Shown here piece after piece: positions 7,837-15,880 of a stretch of DNA of 64,000 nucleotides (positions within the stretch are counted from its first letter, which is position 1; each line of letters starts with the position of its first letter). The translations under genes and the position numbers were made by a program. The stretch is from Nitrospirota bacterium (GTDB taxonomy: Bacteria; Nitrospirota; Thermodesulfovibrionia; Thermodesulfovibrionales; UBA6898): contig JACRHC010000038.1 in assembly GCA_016217675.1 (NCBI GenBank), positions 1 through 64,000 on the forward strand, given 5' to 3'. The notes under the pieces were generated by a model, which was not told the origin of the DNA, ran no database searches, and was given only the letters and a program-made list of their open reading frames with translations.

Positions 7837-8759
7837 GCCCGGGCACACTTGCCGTAAAGGTTCGGGGATTGTCAAAACTGTTTGGAGATTTTACGGCAGT
7901 GGATGCAATAGACCTGAGTATTAAAAAAGGCGAGATATTCGGGTTTTTAGGCCCGAATGGGGCCGGCAAGTCAACAACCATAAAGATGCTCTGCGGGCTG
8001 CTTCTGCCCACATCCGGAAACGGCACTGTCAACGGCCTTGACATCATGAAGGAGTCGGAAGAGATAAAAAAGAAGATTGGGTACATGTCCCAGAAGTTCT
8101 CCCTGTATGACGACCTCAGTGTAGAGCAAAATATCGATTTTTTCAGCGGTATCTATGGCGTCAGTCAGACAAAAAAGATTGAAAGAAAAGAGTGGGCCCT
8201 TGATATGGCAGGGCTTCTTGACAGGAGAAAGACTGTCACGAGGGACCTGCCGGGAGGCTTCAAACAGCGACTTGCGCTCGGCTGTGCTATCCTTCATGCG
8301 CCCCCCCTTGTCTTTCTTGATGAGCCGACCTCAGGGGTTGATCCCATATCCCGCCGCAACTTCTGGAACCTTATAAACGAAATGTCAAAGGCCGGCACAA
8401 CAGTATTTGTTACCACCCACTACATGGATGAGGCGGATTACTGCAACCGTCTTGCGCTTATTTATCGCGGCAGAGTAATAGCTGAGGGCACCCCCAATGA
8501 CCTGAAACAGAAGTATATGACAAGCTATGTCCTTGAGATAGAGACAGACAGGGTTGTTGAGGCAATGGAGACGCTCAACAGAAGCGGGATAGAGACAGCG
8601 ATCTTCGGCAGCCTTCTTCATGCGACTGTTGACAATATGGAAAAGGCAATGCCGAGGATCAGGGAAGTCCTTGGAGAGGCAGGCATCAGGACTGAAAGGG
8701 TCGAGAGAATTGTGCCGTCGCTCGAAGATGTCTTTGTGAGTCTGATAGAGGCAGCATGA
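7833..8759 (+). CDS. ABC transporter ATPase (second of the pair)
   Basis: 308 residues with Walker A 'GPNGAGKSTT', 'LPGGFKQRLALG' in place of the LSGGQ signature (Pro for Ser), Walker B 'LVFLDEPTSGVDP' and the switch His in 'VTTHYMDEAD'. The start overlaps the previous stop (ATGA), indicating strict coupling and 1:1 production. The altered signature here and the missing switch His in its partner fit an asymmetric heterodimer: the canonical hydrolysis site would be formed by this Walker A/B/His set and the partner's LSGG signature. A C-terminal regulatory domain of about 80 residues follows, as in DrrA/NatA-like exporters. Confidence 0.92.
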   Translation: MSPGTLAVKVRGLSKLFGDFTAVDAIDLSIKKGEIFGFLGPNGAGKSTTIKMLCGLLLPTSGNGTVNGLDIMKESEEIKKKIGYMSQKFSLYDDLSVEQNIDFFSGIYGVSQTKKIERKEWALDMAGLLDRRKTVTRDLPGGFKQRLALGCAILHAPPLVFLDEPTSGVDPISRRNFWNLINEMSKAGTTVFVTTHYMDEADYCNRLALIYRGRVIAEGTPNDLKQKYMTSYVLEIETDRVVEAMETLNRSGIETAIFGSLLHATVDNMEKAMPRIREVLGEAGIRTERVERIVPSLEDVFVSLIEAA

Positions 8760-8760
8760 G

Positions 8761-9870
8761 ATGAAACTTGTCAGGATCAAAGCAATCGCAAAAAAGGAGT
8801 TCATCCAGATATGGCGTGACCCGCTCAGTCTTGCAATGGCCTTTCTTATGCCCGTAATGCTGCTTTTTATCTTCGGCTATGCAATAACCCTTGATGTGAA
8901 CAACCTAAAGACCGTTATCCATGACCTTGACAGGAGCAGCCTGAGCAGGGAACTGATTGCAGGCATCAGCGCCTCAGGATATTTTAAGATCGTTGACTAC
9001 GTTACTGACCAGAAAGACCTTGACCGATATCTTGATTCAGGCAAGGCGCTTGCGGCAATAGCAATACCCGCAGATTTTTCCGAAAGCATGGCAAGAGGCA
9101 GGGATGTTCAGCTGCAGGTGATTGTTGACGGCAGCGATTCAAACACTGCAACGATCGGCTTGGGATATATTTCAGCCGCGGTAGAGAAGTTTTCACGGAA
9201 GGTCAGCAGAGGAAAGGGACAACAGCTTATTGATCCGCGAATAAGGGTCTGGTACAATCCAGAGCTCAAATCACGGGTTTTTATCATCCCTGGTCTGATT
9301 GCAGTTATTATGGCAGTGATAGCCGCCCTTCTCACATCGCTAACCATTGCAAGGGAGTGGGAGCGCGGGACCATGGAGCAGCTCATAGCAACGCCCATAA
9401 AGGCGCATGAGCTTATACTCGGCAAACTCCTGCCATATTTTACGATCGGGTTCATTGATATTATCCTCTCTGTGCTTTTGGCCCTTTTTCTCTTTAATGT
9501 GCCGCTCAAAGGCAATATATTCCTGCTTATGATACTTTCGGGCATCTTCCTCTTTGGCGGGCTCAGCCTTGGCATTCTGATCTCCACTGTTGCAAAATCC
9601 CAGCTTGTGGCAAGCCAGATATCCATGGTGGTCACGTTTCTGCCGGCCTTCCTTCTGTCAGGATTTATGTATGCGATCTCAAATATGCCCGCAGCTCTCC
9701 AGTTTATAACACATATCATCCCTGCCAGATATTTTGTGACAATACTGAAGGGCATATTCCTTAAAGGCAGTACCCTCAACCTGCTGATTACTGAGACGGT
9801 TCTTCTCGCAATTTTCGGGCTGATAGTCTTTGGGATGGCAAACATGAAATTCAAAAAGAGGATTGCCTGA
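8761..9870 (+). CDS. ABC-2 type permease (YbhS/R-like), first copy
   Basis: 369 residues: N-terminal membrane segment ('FLMPVMLLFIFGYAITLDV'), a periplasmic domain of ~140 residues ('VIHDLDRSSLSRELI', 'IVDGSDSNTA'), then five more helices, with the ABC-2 signature 'EREWERGTMEQL'-like 'REWERGTMEQLIATPI'. The N-terminal 'FIQIWRDP' is the elbow helix that contacts the ATPase. It starts 1 bp after the ATPase stop. It forms a heterodimer with the following paralogue; drug or lipid-like substrates are typical of the family. Confidence 0.92.
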   Translation: MKLVRIKAIAKKEFIQIWRDPLSLAMAFLMPVMLLFIFGYAITLDVNNLKTVIHDLDRSSLSRELIAGISASGYFKIVDYVTDQKDLDRYLDSGKALAAIAIPADFSESMARGRDVQLQVIVDGSDSNTATIGLGYISAAVEKFSRKVSRGKGQQLIDPRIRVWYNPELKSRVFIIPGLIAVIMAVIAALLTSLTIAREWERGTMEQLIATPIKAHELILGKLLPYFTIGFIDIILSVLLALFLFNVPLKGNIFLLMILSGIFLFGGLSLGILISTVAKSQLVASQISMVVTFLPAFLLSGFMYAISNMPAALQFITHIIPARYFVTILKGIFLKGSTLNLLITETVLLAIFGLIVFGMANMKFKKRIA

Positions 9871-9873
9871 GCC

Positions 9874-10986
9874 ATGATAAAGCGGATACGGCATGTAGTG
9901 ATCAAGGAATTCATCCAGCTGTTCAGGGACAGGAGGATGAAGGCTATCATCTTTGTCATACCTGTCATGCAGCTCATTGTCTTTGGGTATGCGGTCACGA
10001 CCGATGTAAAGGATATCTCAACCGCTGTGTATGACCTGGACAGATCTTCGGAAAGCAGGGAGCTCTTTCGCAGACTTGAGGCCTCAGGGTACTTCAGAAT
10101 CGGCTATCATGTCAGTTCTCCATTTGAGATTCAGGGCCTCATGGACAGGGGAGAGATAACCGTTGCAGTCCAGATCAATCATGGCTTTTCATCTGACCTC
10201 AAAAGAGGAAATCAGGCTGCAGTGCAGGTCCTGCTTGACGGCACAGACTCCAACACTGCAACAGTTGCCATGGACTATGCAAACAGGATCATCACAAAAT
10301 ATGCAAAAGACCTCGGGACAGGGCGCATTGCCGTCAGTCCGTTTGGTGTTGAGCTCAGGGAAAGGGCCTGGTATAACCCGGAACTGAGGAGCAAGAATTA
10401 TAATGTGCCGGGCGTGATCGCCTTTGTAATAATGCTCACATGTCTGCTCCTTACATCAATGGCTGTTGTGCGGGAGCGCGAGATTGGCACCATGGAGCAG
10501 CTTATGGTCACACCTATCAGGCCTGTTGAGTTTATTTTGGGCAAAACCATACCCTTTGCCTTGATCGGCTTCTTTGAAATGCTGCTTGTCACAGCCATAG
10601 CACTCCTGAAATTTGATATACCGATGAAAGGGTCTTTTCTGCTGCTTTTTGCCTCAACAGCGATCTATCTTCTGTCTGTTCTTGGCATGGGCCTCTTCAT
10701 ATCGACCATAGCCAGAACCCAGCAGCAGGCCCTGATGGCAACCTTCCTCTTCTATGTGCCTGCCGTGCTTCTTTCGGGCTTCATGTTCCCGATAGAGAAC
10801 ATGCCTGAGGTGATCCAGTACGGCACATACCTCAACCCGCTCAGGTATTTCCTTGTGATCATAAGAGGCATATTCCTGAAAAACAGCGGTCTTGCAGTGC
10901 TATGGCCGCAGATCCTGTCTCTGTTTATGCTGGGGATCCTGGTCATAACCGTAAGCTCTATGCGATTCAGAAAAAGGATGAGATAA
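9874..10986 (+). CDS. ABC-2 type permease (YbhS/R-like), second copy
   Basis: 370 residues with the same plan as its upstream neighbour: 'FIQLFRDRRMKAIIFVIPVM' elbow and first helix, a periplasmic domain with 'AVYDLDRSSESREL' and 'LLDGTDSNTATVAMDY', the ABC-2 motif 'REREIGTMEQLMVTPI', and a C-terminal helix bundle. The two permeases are clear paralogues (shared DLDRSS and DGxDSNTA motifs) and would together make the membrane channel. Start ATG 9874 is 3 bp after the previous stop. This is the last gene of the TetR-controlled run; a separate SD-led gene follows 43 bp later. Confidence 0.92.
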   Translation: MIKRIRHVVIKEFIQLFRDRRMKAIIFVIPVMQLIVFGYAVTTDVKDISTAVYDLDRSSESRELFRRLEASGYFRIGYHVSSPFEIQGLMDRGEITVAVQINHGFSSDLKRGNQAAVQVLLDGTDSNTATVAMDYANRIITKYAKDLGTGRIAVSPFGVELRERAWYNPELRSKNYNVPGVIAFVIMLTCLLLTSMAVVREREIGTMEQLMVTPIRPVEFILGKTIPFALIGFFEMLLVTAIALLKFDIPMKGSFLLLFASTAIYLLSVLGMGLFISTIARTQQQALMATFLFYVPAVLLSGFMFPIENMPEVIQYGTYLNPLRYFLVIIRGIFLKNSGLAVLWPQILSLFMLGILVITVSSMRFRKRMR

Positions 10987-11029
10987 TGGTCTTGCGGTTT
11001 ATAATTTATCTGTTATGGAAGGGAGCTAT

Positions 11030-11947
11030 ATGGATATGAGATTATCCTTCAAGGCAATTGTATTACTGGTTTTTGCTGTGCTGTTTTTCCCTGCATACGG
11101 TTTCTGCACAACAGAGTATGCATCACAGACAGGCAAGATATGCAGTGACTGCCATATAGACCCCACAGGCGGGGGAAAGCTTACCAAAGAGGGCGAAGTT
11201 TTCAGGGACAATCTCAGGATCAGGGGCCAGTACAGGGAACTCAATCCGGCACAGCGCATTGTCCGGTTCATTGTCGGTTATTTACATACAATTACCGCAA
11301 TTATCTGGTTCGGAACCATTCTCTATGTTCATATTGTCCTGAAACCTGCCTATGCTGCTGGAGGTCTTCCAAAGGGGGAACTCCGGCTGGGATGGGCCTC
11401 AATAGTCGTCATGGCAGTAACCGGTACGCTTCTGTCCATCTCCCGGGTGCCGACCTGGCATATGCTCTTTCATACAAGGTTCGGTATTCTCCTTTCCATA
11501 AAGATAGTCCTCTTTCTCATAATGGTATCAACAGCGGTATTTGTCACCTTTGTTGTCGGTCCAAAATTGAGAAAAAAAAGGGAACAGGGTATCCTCCAGC
11601 GTGCGGGAGATATGACCTCTGACGAACTGTCCCAATATGACGGCAAGGATGGACGGCCTGCATATATAGCATTCAATGGCATCATTTATGATGTGACCGG
11701 CAGTAAACTCTGGCGTGAAGGCAGCCATTTTAAAAAGCATCCTGCGGGCAGTGATCTCACGAATATTCTGAAAACAGCGCCTCACGGAGAGGGAAAGGTG
11801 CTTGGCATGCCTGCGGCAGGGAAACTGCTCAGAGAAAAGGAAATAAAAAAACCGCCGCATATAATAATATTTTATTTCTTTGCCTATATGAATCTTGTCC
11901 TGATCTTCTCAATCGTGTTCATTATCTCACTCTGGCGATGGTGGTAG
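11030..11947 (+). CDS. Membrane haem chimera: cytochrome c motif, CopD-like helices, cytochrome b5-like domain
   Basis: 305 residues from ATG 11030, preceded by GGAAGGGAG. A signal peptide leads to one CXXCH haem-c motif, 'CSDCH' (residues 38-42). About four helices follow (80-190), of the CopD/DUF-type membrane fold, with 'HTITAIIWFGTILYVHIVL'. Then comes a soluble domain with 'YDGKDGRPAYIAFNGIIYDV', 'HFKKHPAG' and 'APHGEGKV', which matches the cytochrome b5 fold with its two axial His. A last hydrophobic segment ends the protein. It could pass electrons across the membrane between a periplasmic c haem and a b5-type haem. I know no named protein with this order. Confidence 0.75.
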   Translation: MDMRLSFKAIVLLVFAVLFFPAYGFCTTEYASQTGKICSDCHIDPTGGGKLTKEGEVFRDNLRIRGQYRELNPAQRIVRFIVGYLHTITAIIWFGTILYVHIVLKPAYAAGGLPKGELRLGWASIVVMAVTGTLLSISRVPTWHMLFHTRFGILLSIKIVLFLIMVSTAVFVTFVVGPKLRKKREQGILQRAGDMTSDELSQYDGKDGRPAYIAFNGIIYDVTGSKLWREGSHFKKHPAGSDLTNILKTAPHGEGKVLGMPAAGKLLREKEIKKPPHIIIFYFFAYMNLVLIFSIVFIISLWRWW

Positions 11948-12100
11948 CAGGTCTGCAGATCCGGTATGCTGCAGGAGATCCAGACACCAGACAATGTGGT
12001 TAACCGGCTGCCTGCATGACGCAGATCATAATAATAAGTCCCTCAAGGTGTTATGTTAATTCATGAATGTGAATTCCATAGAAAAACAAAGGAGAAGCAG

Positions 12101-12739
12101 ATGAAGAAGCAGAATATTCTCAGGATCATTTTCGGTTTGGCAGTTGTTATGGGAATGCACTTGATGCCCGGTATAGCAGGAGCACACTGCGATACTCTCG
12201 ACGGTCCTGTTGTAATTACAGCAAAACAGGCCCTCGAAAAAGGCGCTATAAGCCAAATCCTTAAATGGGTGCGGAAGGAAGATGAAAAAGAGATCAGGGC
12301 TCAGTTTGATAAGACTCTTGCAGTGAGGAAGCAGTCCAAAGAGGCTAAAGAGCTTGCTGACATGTACTTCTTCGAAACCCTTGTGCGCATCCACCGTGCA
12401 GGCGAAGGCGCGCCTTATACCGGCCTGAAGCCAGGTGAGGCAGTGGAGCCATCTGTTGCAGCAGCTGACAAGGCATTAGAGACAGGGTCTGTTGACCAAC
12501 TCGTGAAACTTGTGACTGATGCTGCAGAAAAAGGCATCCGTGAGCGCTTTGCTCATGCAGCAGAGACGAAAAAGCATGCAGACCACGGTGTTGAATACGG
12601 CAGAAAATTTGTTGCTGCCTATGTCGATTTCACCCATTATGTCGAAAAACTTCATATGGATGCAATGGGTCCGATGGGCCACAGCCACGGCAAGACAGAA
12701 GGAACAACAGCACCAACTGCCCCTGCACATCAGCACTGA
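12101..12739 (+). CDS. Secreted helical protein of the DUF6448 type
   Basis: 212 residues from ATG 12101 (AAAGGAG upstream). A signal peptide ends at 'GIAGA', and the mature part begins 'HCDTLDGPVV', followed by 'ILKWVRKEDEKEIRAQF' and 'MYFFETLVRIHRAGEGAPYT', motifs I associate with DUF6448. The C-terminus is His-rich ('GPMGHSHGKTEG', 'PAHQH'), which suggests metal binding. The function of the family is unknown. It stands alone between a haem membrane protein and another small exported protein. Confidence 0.8.
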   Translation: MKKQNILRIIFGLAVVMGMHLMPGIAGAHCDTLDGPVVITAKQALEKGAISQILKWVRKEDEKEIRAQFDKTLAVRKQSKEAKELADMYFFETLVRIHRAGEGAPYTGLKPGEAVEPSVAAADKALETGSVDQLVKLVTDAAEKGIRERFAHAAETKKHADHGVEYGRKFVAAYVDFTHYVEKLHMDAMGPMGHSHGKTEGTTAPTAPAHQH

Positions 12740-12801
12740 TAGGTTTGCAATCGGATTGTTTTTCCCTGCTACAGTGATATACTGGTAAAAAAGGAGACAT
12801 T

Positions 12802-13275
12802 ATGACAAACAGAAAGATCTTTGCGACGGTTGTTATCCTCGGGGTATTGCTGGCTTACGGGCTCACTCTCGATATTTCTACGGCCCTCGCAGCAGATACG
12901 AAATGCACGATGCAATTCAGTCTGCGCGGATGGTCAGCTTTTTATCAGACTGCCACAGGAACAGCTACCATCACCTGCGACAACGGACAGTCCGCATCGG
13001 TAGTGATCGACTCAAAGGGCGGCGGGCTCACCGCAGGGAAATCCAGGCTAAAAGGTACAGGCACGTTCTCCAGCGTGTCTGATATCTCCGAACTCTACGG
13101 AGCATATGCGAGGGCAGAAGCCCATGCCGGGATTGTGAAGTCAGCAGGTGCACAGGTTGTCACCAAAGGAGAGGTCTCTCTCGCCCTTGCCGGGACAGGT
13201 AAAGGGATTGACCTTGGCATAGCCTTCGGCAGGTTCACGATCAAGCCGGCAGGGCAAAAGAAGGGCAAAAAGTAG
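12802..13275 (+). CDS. Small exported protein of unknown function
   Basis: 157 residues with a signal peptide ('VVILGVLLAYGLTL' to 'ALAA') and a Gly/Ala/Ser/Thr-rich beta-type mature part ('GTGTFSSVSDISELYGAYA', 'GTGKGIDLGIAFGRFTIKP'). It looks like a small outer-membrane or periplasmic beta protein; I do not recognise the family. SD AAGGAG lies before the ATG. The next gene starts 2 bp after its stop, so the two are co-transcribed. Confidence 0.75.
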   Translation: MTNRKIFATVVILGVLLAYGLTLDISTALAADTKCTMQFSLRGWSAFYQTATGTATITCDNGQSASVVIDSKGGGLTAGKSRLKGTGTFSSVSDISELYGAYARAEAHAGIVKSAGAQVVTKGEVSLALAGTGKGIDLGIAFGRFTIKPAGQKKGKK

Positions 13276-13277
13276 GC

Positions 13278-13781
13278 ATGAACGGTAAAAAGATCAGCGA
13301 AACATCTGTTACCATGGCCCAGGTGATGCTGCCGCAGGATGCCAACCCTGCCGGCAATGTGCATGGAGGTGTCATCATGAAGCTGATAGACACCGCAGCA
13401 GCGGTCGTTGCAAGCAGGCATGCCCGGGCCAATACGGTTACTGCCTCTCTTGATCGGCTTGATTTTCACCACCCTGTTTTTGTGGGCGATTTAGTCTTTC
13501 TGAAGGCAAGCATAAACATGGCAGGCCGTACTTCCATGGAGATCGGCGTGCGGGTGGAGGCCGAAAATTTCATTACAGGAGAGGTAAGGCACACCTCGTC
13601 AGCCTATTTGACCTTTGTGGCGCTTGACGAAAACGGCAGGCCAAGGGCAGTGCCTCCGCTGGTTCTTGACAATGATGATGAGAGGCGAAGAAATCAGGAG
13701 GCTCTCATGCGGAAGAAGCTGCGGCTTGAACAGAAGGCAAAAGAGGAGAGATGCCAGAAAGACGGCATCTGTGAACTATAA
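13278..13781 (+). CDS. Acyl-CoA thioesterase, YciA/BACH hotdog family
   Basis: 167 residues. The hotdog active-site signature is clear: 'MLPQDANPAGNVHGGVIMKL' with the catalytic Asn/Asp region and 'IDTAAAVVASRHA', then 'LDRLDFHHPVFVGDLVFLKA' and 'TSMEIGVRVEAEN'. These enzymes hydrolyse medium- and long-chain acyl-CoA to free acid and CoA in the cytoplasm. A charged tail of ~35 residues (RRRNQEALMRKKLRLEQKAK) follows the fold and is probably a helix. The coding start is 2 bp after the upstream stop. Confidence 0.9.
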   Translation: MNGKKISETSVTMAQVMLPQDANPAGNVHGGVIMKLIDTAAAVVASRHARANTVTASLDRLDFHHPVFVGDLVFLKASINMAGRTSMEIGVRVEAENFITGEVRHTSSAYLTFVALDENGRPRAVPPLVLDNDDERRRNQEALMRKKLRLEQKAKEERCQKDGICEL

Positions 13782-13861
13782 GAGGCCCTTCAAGTTAAGC
13801 CCTACAAAAAGAAATCAGTCAGCCATTGAGGCATTTCTGGGGGAAATGGCAATCAGATAAA

Positions 13862-14191
13862 TTATGCCGCAACGAACTCGATCTTGACCCGCGTGCCTGT
13901 TGCTTCTGCGATCTTCTCCAGGGTCTTAAGCGTAAAACCTTCATAGTCACCGCTCTCGATCCGCGAAATCGCCTGCTGGCTGGTCCCCATCAGTTTCGCC
14001 AATTGCTGTTGCGAGAGTCCCTTTTTTTCGCGAAGCTTCCCGATCTTCATCGCTATCATAAGCGCCTGACGCTCCTCCTGATAATGCGCTCTGAATTCGG
14101 GATCTTTGAGATCTTCGCTCAACCTGCTTTTGAATGTCCGAACTTTATCTTTTTTCATACGCTGCCTCCTGCTGGAAAACGCCGGAGCCAA
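13862..14191 (-). CDS. higA: HigA-like XRE antitoxin
   Basis: 109 residues with a Cro/C1 helix-turn-helix: 'LREKKGLSQQQLAKLMGTSQ' then 'QAISRIESGDYEGFTLKTL'. The N-terminal ~45 residues ('FKSRLSEDLKDPEFRAHYQE') are the toxin-binding part seen in antitoxins encoded downstream of HigB-type toxins. Its start lies inside the toxin gene (37 bp overlap), which gives the toxin-first order typical of HigBA. It should bind the palindrome at 14530-14546 and repress the operon. Confidence 0.88.
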   Translation of the reverse strand: MAPAFSSRRQRMKKDKVRTFKSRLSEDLKDPEFRAHYQEERQALMIAMKIGKLREKKGLSQQQLAKLMGTSQQAISRIESGDYEGFTLKTLEKIAEATGTRVKIEFVAA

Positions 14192-14526
14192 TCCTCCATG
14201 CGTCTTTCCGCCAATTCAATGTCCCTTTCTTTCAATTGCTGCGTCTTCTTGGCAAAAGCATGTGTTAACACGACCTGATCACGCACCTGGAAGAAATAGA
14301 GGATACGGTAATGATTCGAACTTTGGTGTATCCTCAACTCCCTGATTTTTCCACTGACCACATCAGCATAAGGCCGCTTGAGATGCGGCCCCAGCTCTGC
14401 AAGAAGAGACAGGTGCGCTGCCACCTTTGCGCGTGCTTTTTTGTCTAGACCATCCAAAAAATCATCAACCGGTGAATCGCCGCGCTCTGTTGTGTAGAAT
14501 ACGAGATTGTACAAACACACCTCCAC
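14155..14526 (-). CDS. higB: HigB-like RelE-superfamily toxin (Gp49/DUF891 type)
   Basis: Up to 123 residues. 'YNLVFYTTERGDSPVDDFLD', 'LAELGPHLKRPYADVVSGKI', 'RELRIHQSSNHYRILYFFQV' and 'HAFAKKTQQLKERDIELAE' match the phage-derived Gp49-like toxin family, ribosome-dependent mRNA interferases of the RelE fold. The shown ATG start is followed by possible GTG/TTG starts (the TTG giving M-YNLVFY is attractive), so the first 4 residues are uncertain. It is encoded first, overlapping the antitoxin, and lies beside a decayed transposase in an accessory patch. Confidence 0.88.
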   Translation of the reverse strand: MEVCLYNLVFYTTERGDSPVDDFLDGLDKKARAKVAAHLSLLAELGPHLKRPYADVVSGKIRELRIHQSSNHYRILYFFQVRDQVVLTHAFAKKTQQLKERDIELAERRMEDWLRRFPAGGSV

Positions 14527-14529
14527 TTC

Positions 14530-14546
14530 ATGTATATTATATACAT
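14530..14546. promoter_or_regulatory. Palindromic operator of the HigBA-like pair
   Basis: ATGTATA-TTA-TATACAT is a perfect 7+3+7 palindrome immediately upstream of the toxin start, placed where the antitoxin would repress its own promoter. Confidence 0.65.
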
Positions 14547-14562
14547 CAGGGCTGATGTATTG

Positions 14563-14872
14563 TCAAACCAGCCTGTTCGTTTTTCTCTCAAGGAACTTGT
14601 CAATATCGGTAGCGCCGGATATAAGAAACTTCAAGAAACTTGCGTTTCTAAGCCTTCACAGATGCTCAATAGTACGAGGTACTCTTGAGCATCCTTTGCC
14701 GTCGATGAACCGCCGATTACCCTTCTGAGAGACACAAGTCGTTTAATTGCATGTTCTGCGTTGTTATTGTTCCAGGGGACACCGTCATAATCTAAAGACG
14801 TGAACAACTTGTCCCTGCCGTCAGCCGTTTTGTTGATGGTTATGTTATGTTTCTCAGACCTTGGAAGATGTC
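14563..14872 (-). pseudogene. Decayed IS66-family transposase C-terminus
   Basis: On the minus strand the translation includes 'LFTSLDYDGVPWNNNNAEHA' and 'IKRLVSLRRVIGGSSTAKDA', then 'EYLVLLSICEG', the well-known IS66 'PWNNNNAEHAIK' region. One base is missing after 'ICEG'; in the shifted frame it continues 'RNASFLKFLISGATDIDKF' to a stop at 14563. Upstream the frame hits a stop near 14870, so only the last ~100 codons remain. No terminal inverted repeats were found. This is a dead remnant, not an active element. Confidence 0.75.
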
Positions 14873-14895
14873 AGTTGATTTTGATAAAATAAACC

Positions 14896-15231
14896 ATGAG
14901 CAAGATTATTGCGTATAAGAAAGATGCGCGGCATTGTTTTAGCCAGATTCGGTTTGACAGCAGGGAGAAGATACTTATTTCAGTTGCAAACAATCCTGCG
15001 CATAGCATTAAGGTTATAAAACTCTTTGCCGGCATCATTCCCTATAAGACCGTATGGGAATACAGCCTGCCGGAGGGAGCTAAGAATGGCCCTGCCAAAC
15101 TGATCTCTTTGTTTGCAGACAGATCAGGCAAGAAGGTTGATCATCCCCTTGATGCGATCACGACAAAACTTCTCACCTGCAGATCCTGCAGTGAAGCTGT
15201 CCGGGCCTTGCAGCAGGCAGAGAGAAGCTGA
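14896..15231 (+). CDS. Conserved-looking small protein of unknown function
   Basis: 111 residues, no signal peptide or membrane segment. The sequence looks like a folded alpha/beta protein ('KILISVANNPAHSIKVIKLF', 'SLPEGAKNGPAKLISLFAD') with a pair of Cys in 'LLTCRSCSEAV'. There is no good SD before the ATG and it directly abuts the transposase remnant. I do not recognise the family. It is convergent with the MOSC gene, with only 2 bp between the stops. Confidence 0.55.
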   Translation: MSKIIAYKKDARHCFSQIRFDSREKILISVANNPAHSIKVIKLFAGIIPYKTVWEYSLPEGAKNGPAKLISLFADRSGKKVDHPLDAITTKLLTCRSCSEAVRALQQAERS

Positions 15232-15233
15232 CT

Positions 15234-15878
15234 TCAGCTGCAGGCCTGTTTCAGTTCAAGAAAGGACTTTTTCCAGGATGCGGAGAGAGCATCAACATCA
15301 AGCACGCGCTCAATGCCTTCGCAGTCAGTCTTCCGATGATGGTATATGCTGTTTGCAAAGGCTATGCTCACACCGTTTTTGTCTTTTTCTTTTAACTGCA
15401 GCTGATCGCCTTTTTTAAGGCTGCCTGTTCTTAACACCCTGAAATAAAAACCGGTAAGCCCTGAATCCCTCACAAGCTTTATCATGTCATCCCTTCCGTA
15501 TCGGACTGAAAGTGTCCTGCATGGCTGGCGCGGCTGACTCACCTGCAGCAGTGCCGGTCCGGCCTCATAGATATCGCCGATGCAGACCTCATTTTCGCGG
15601 AGGCCTGAAACAGTAAGATTTTCACCAAATGCCGCCTCAGGCAGTTTTATGCCGAGAAGCTCTTCCCAGTATGGGTAATGATCCAGGCTGTACACACAGA
15701 CAGCCTTATCATGCCCGCCATGGTGCTTCAGATCTCCAACGCCGTCTTTTTCAAAACCGTCTGCAGTAAGGTTGAGAAGACCAAATGCAGGAGTTTTGCA
15801 GATGCCGGTGGTTATTTCTTTTCCGTGAAAGGTCTCTTTTTTCGGAAGGCCTATATTGAGAGATTCTATGAGCATCAT
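15234..15878 (-). CDS. MOSC-domain protein, YiiM-like
   Basis: 214 residues. 'LKHHGGHDKAVCVYSLDHYP' and 'FGENLTVSGL' are MOSC signatures, and 'QPRQPCRTL' carries the conserved Cys that binds molybdenum cofactor or a transferable sulfur. YiiM-type proteins reduce N-hydroxylated compounds using Moco. The C-terminal ~45 residues form the usual 3-alpha extension. The HPP-family gene lies 2 bp upstream on the same strand, so both are likely in one operon. It fits the molybdenum-rich character of the region. Confidence 0.88.
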   Translation of the reverse strand: MMLIESLNIGLPKKETFHGKEITTGICKTPAFGLLNLTADGFEKDGVGDLKHHGGHDKAVCVYSLDHYPYWEELLGIKLPEAAFGENLTVSGLRENEVCIGDIYEAGPALLQVSQPRQPCRTLSVRYGRDDMIKLVRDSGLTGFYFRVLRTGSLKKGDQLQLKEKDKNGVSIAFANSIYHHRKTDCEGIERVLDVDALSASWKKSFLELKQACS

Positions 15879-15880
15879 GC

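Noticed and set aside
9108-9998. 296-residue minus-strand ORF over the ABC permease genes
   Set aside because: Opposite the conserved ABC-2 permease codons; residue use (M/S/R/I-rich) is that of a reverse-frame artefact.
13826-14278. 150-residue plus-strand ORF opposite the HigBA-like pair
   Set aside because: Antisense to two well-recognised TA genes; no SD and no family signal.
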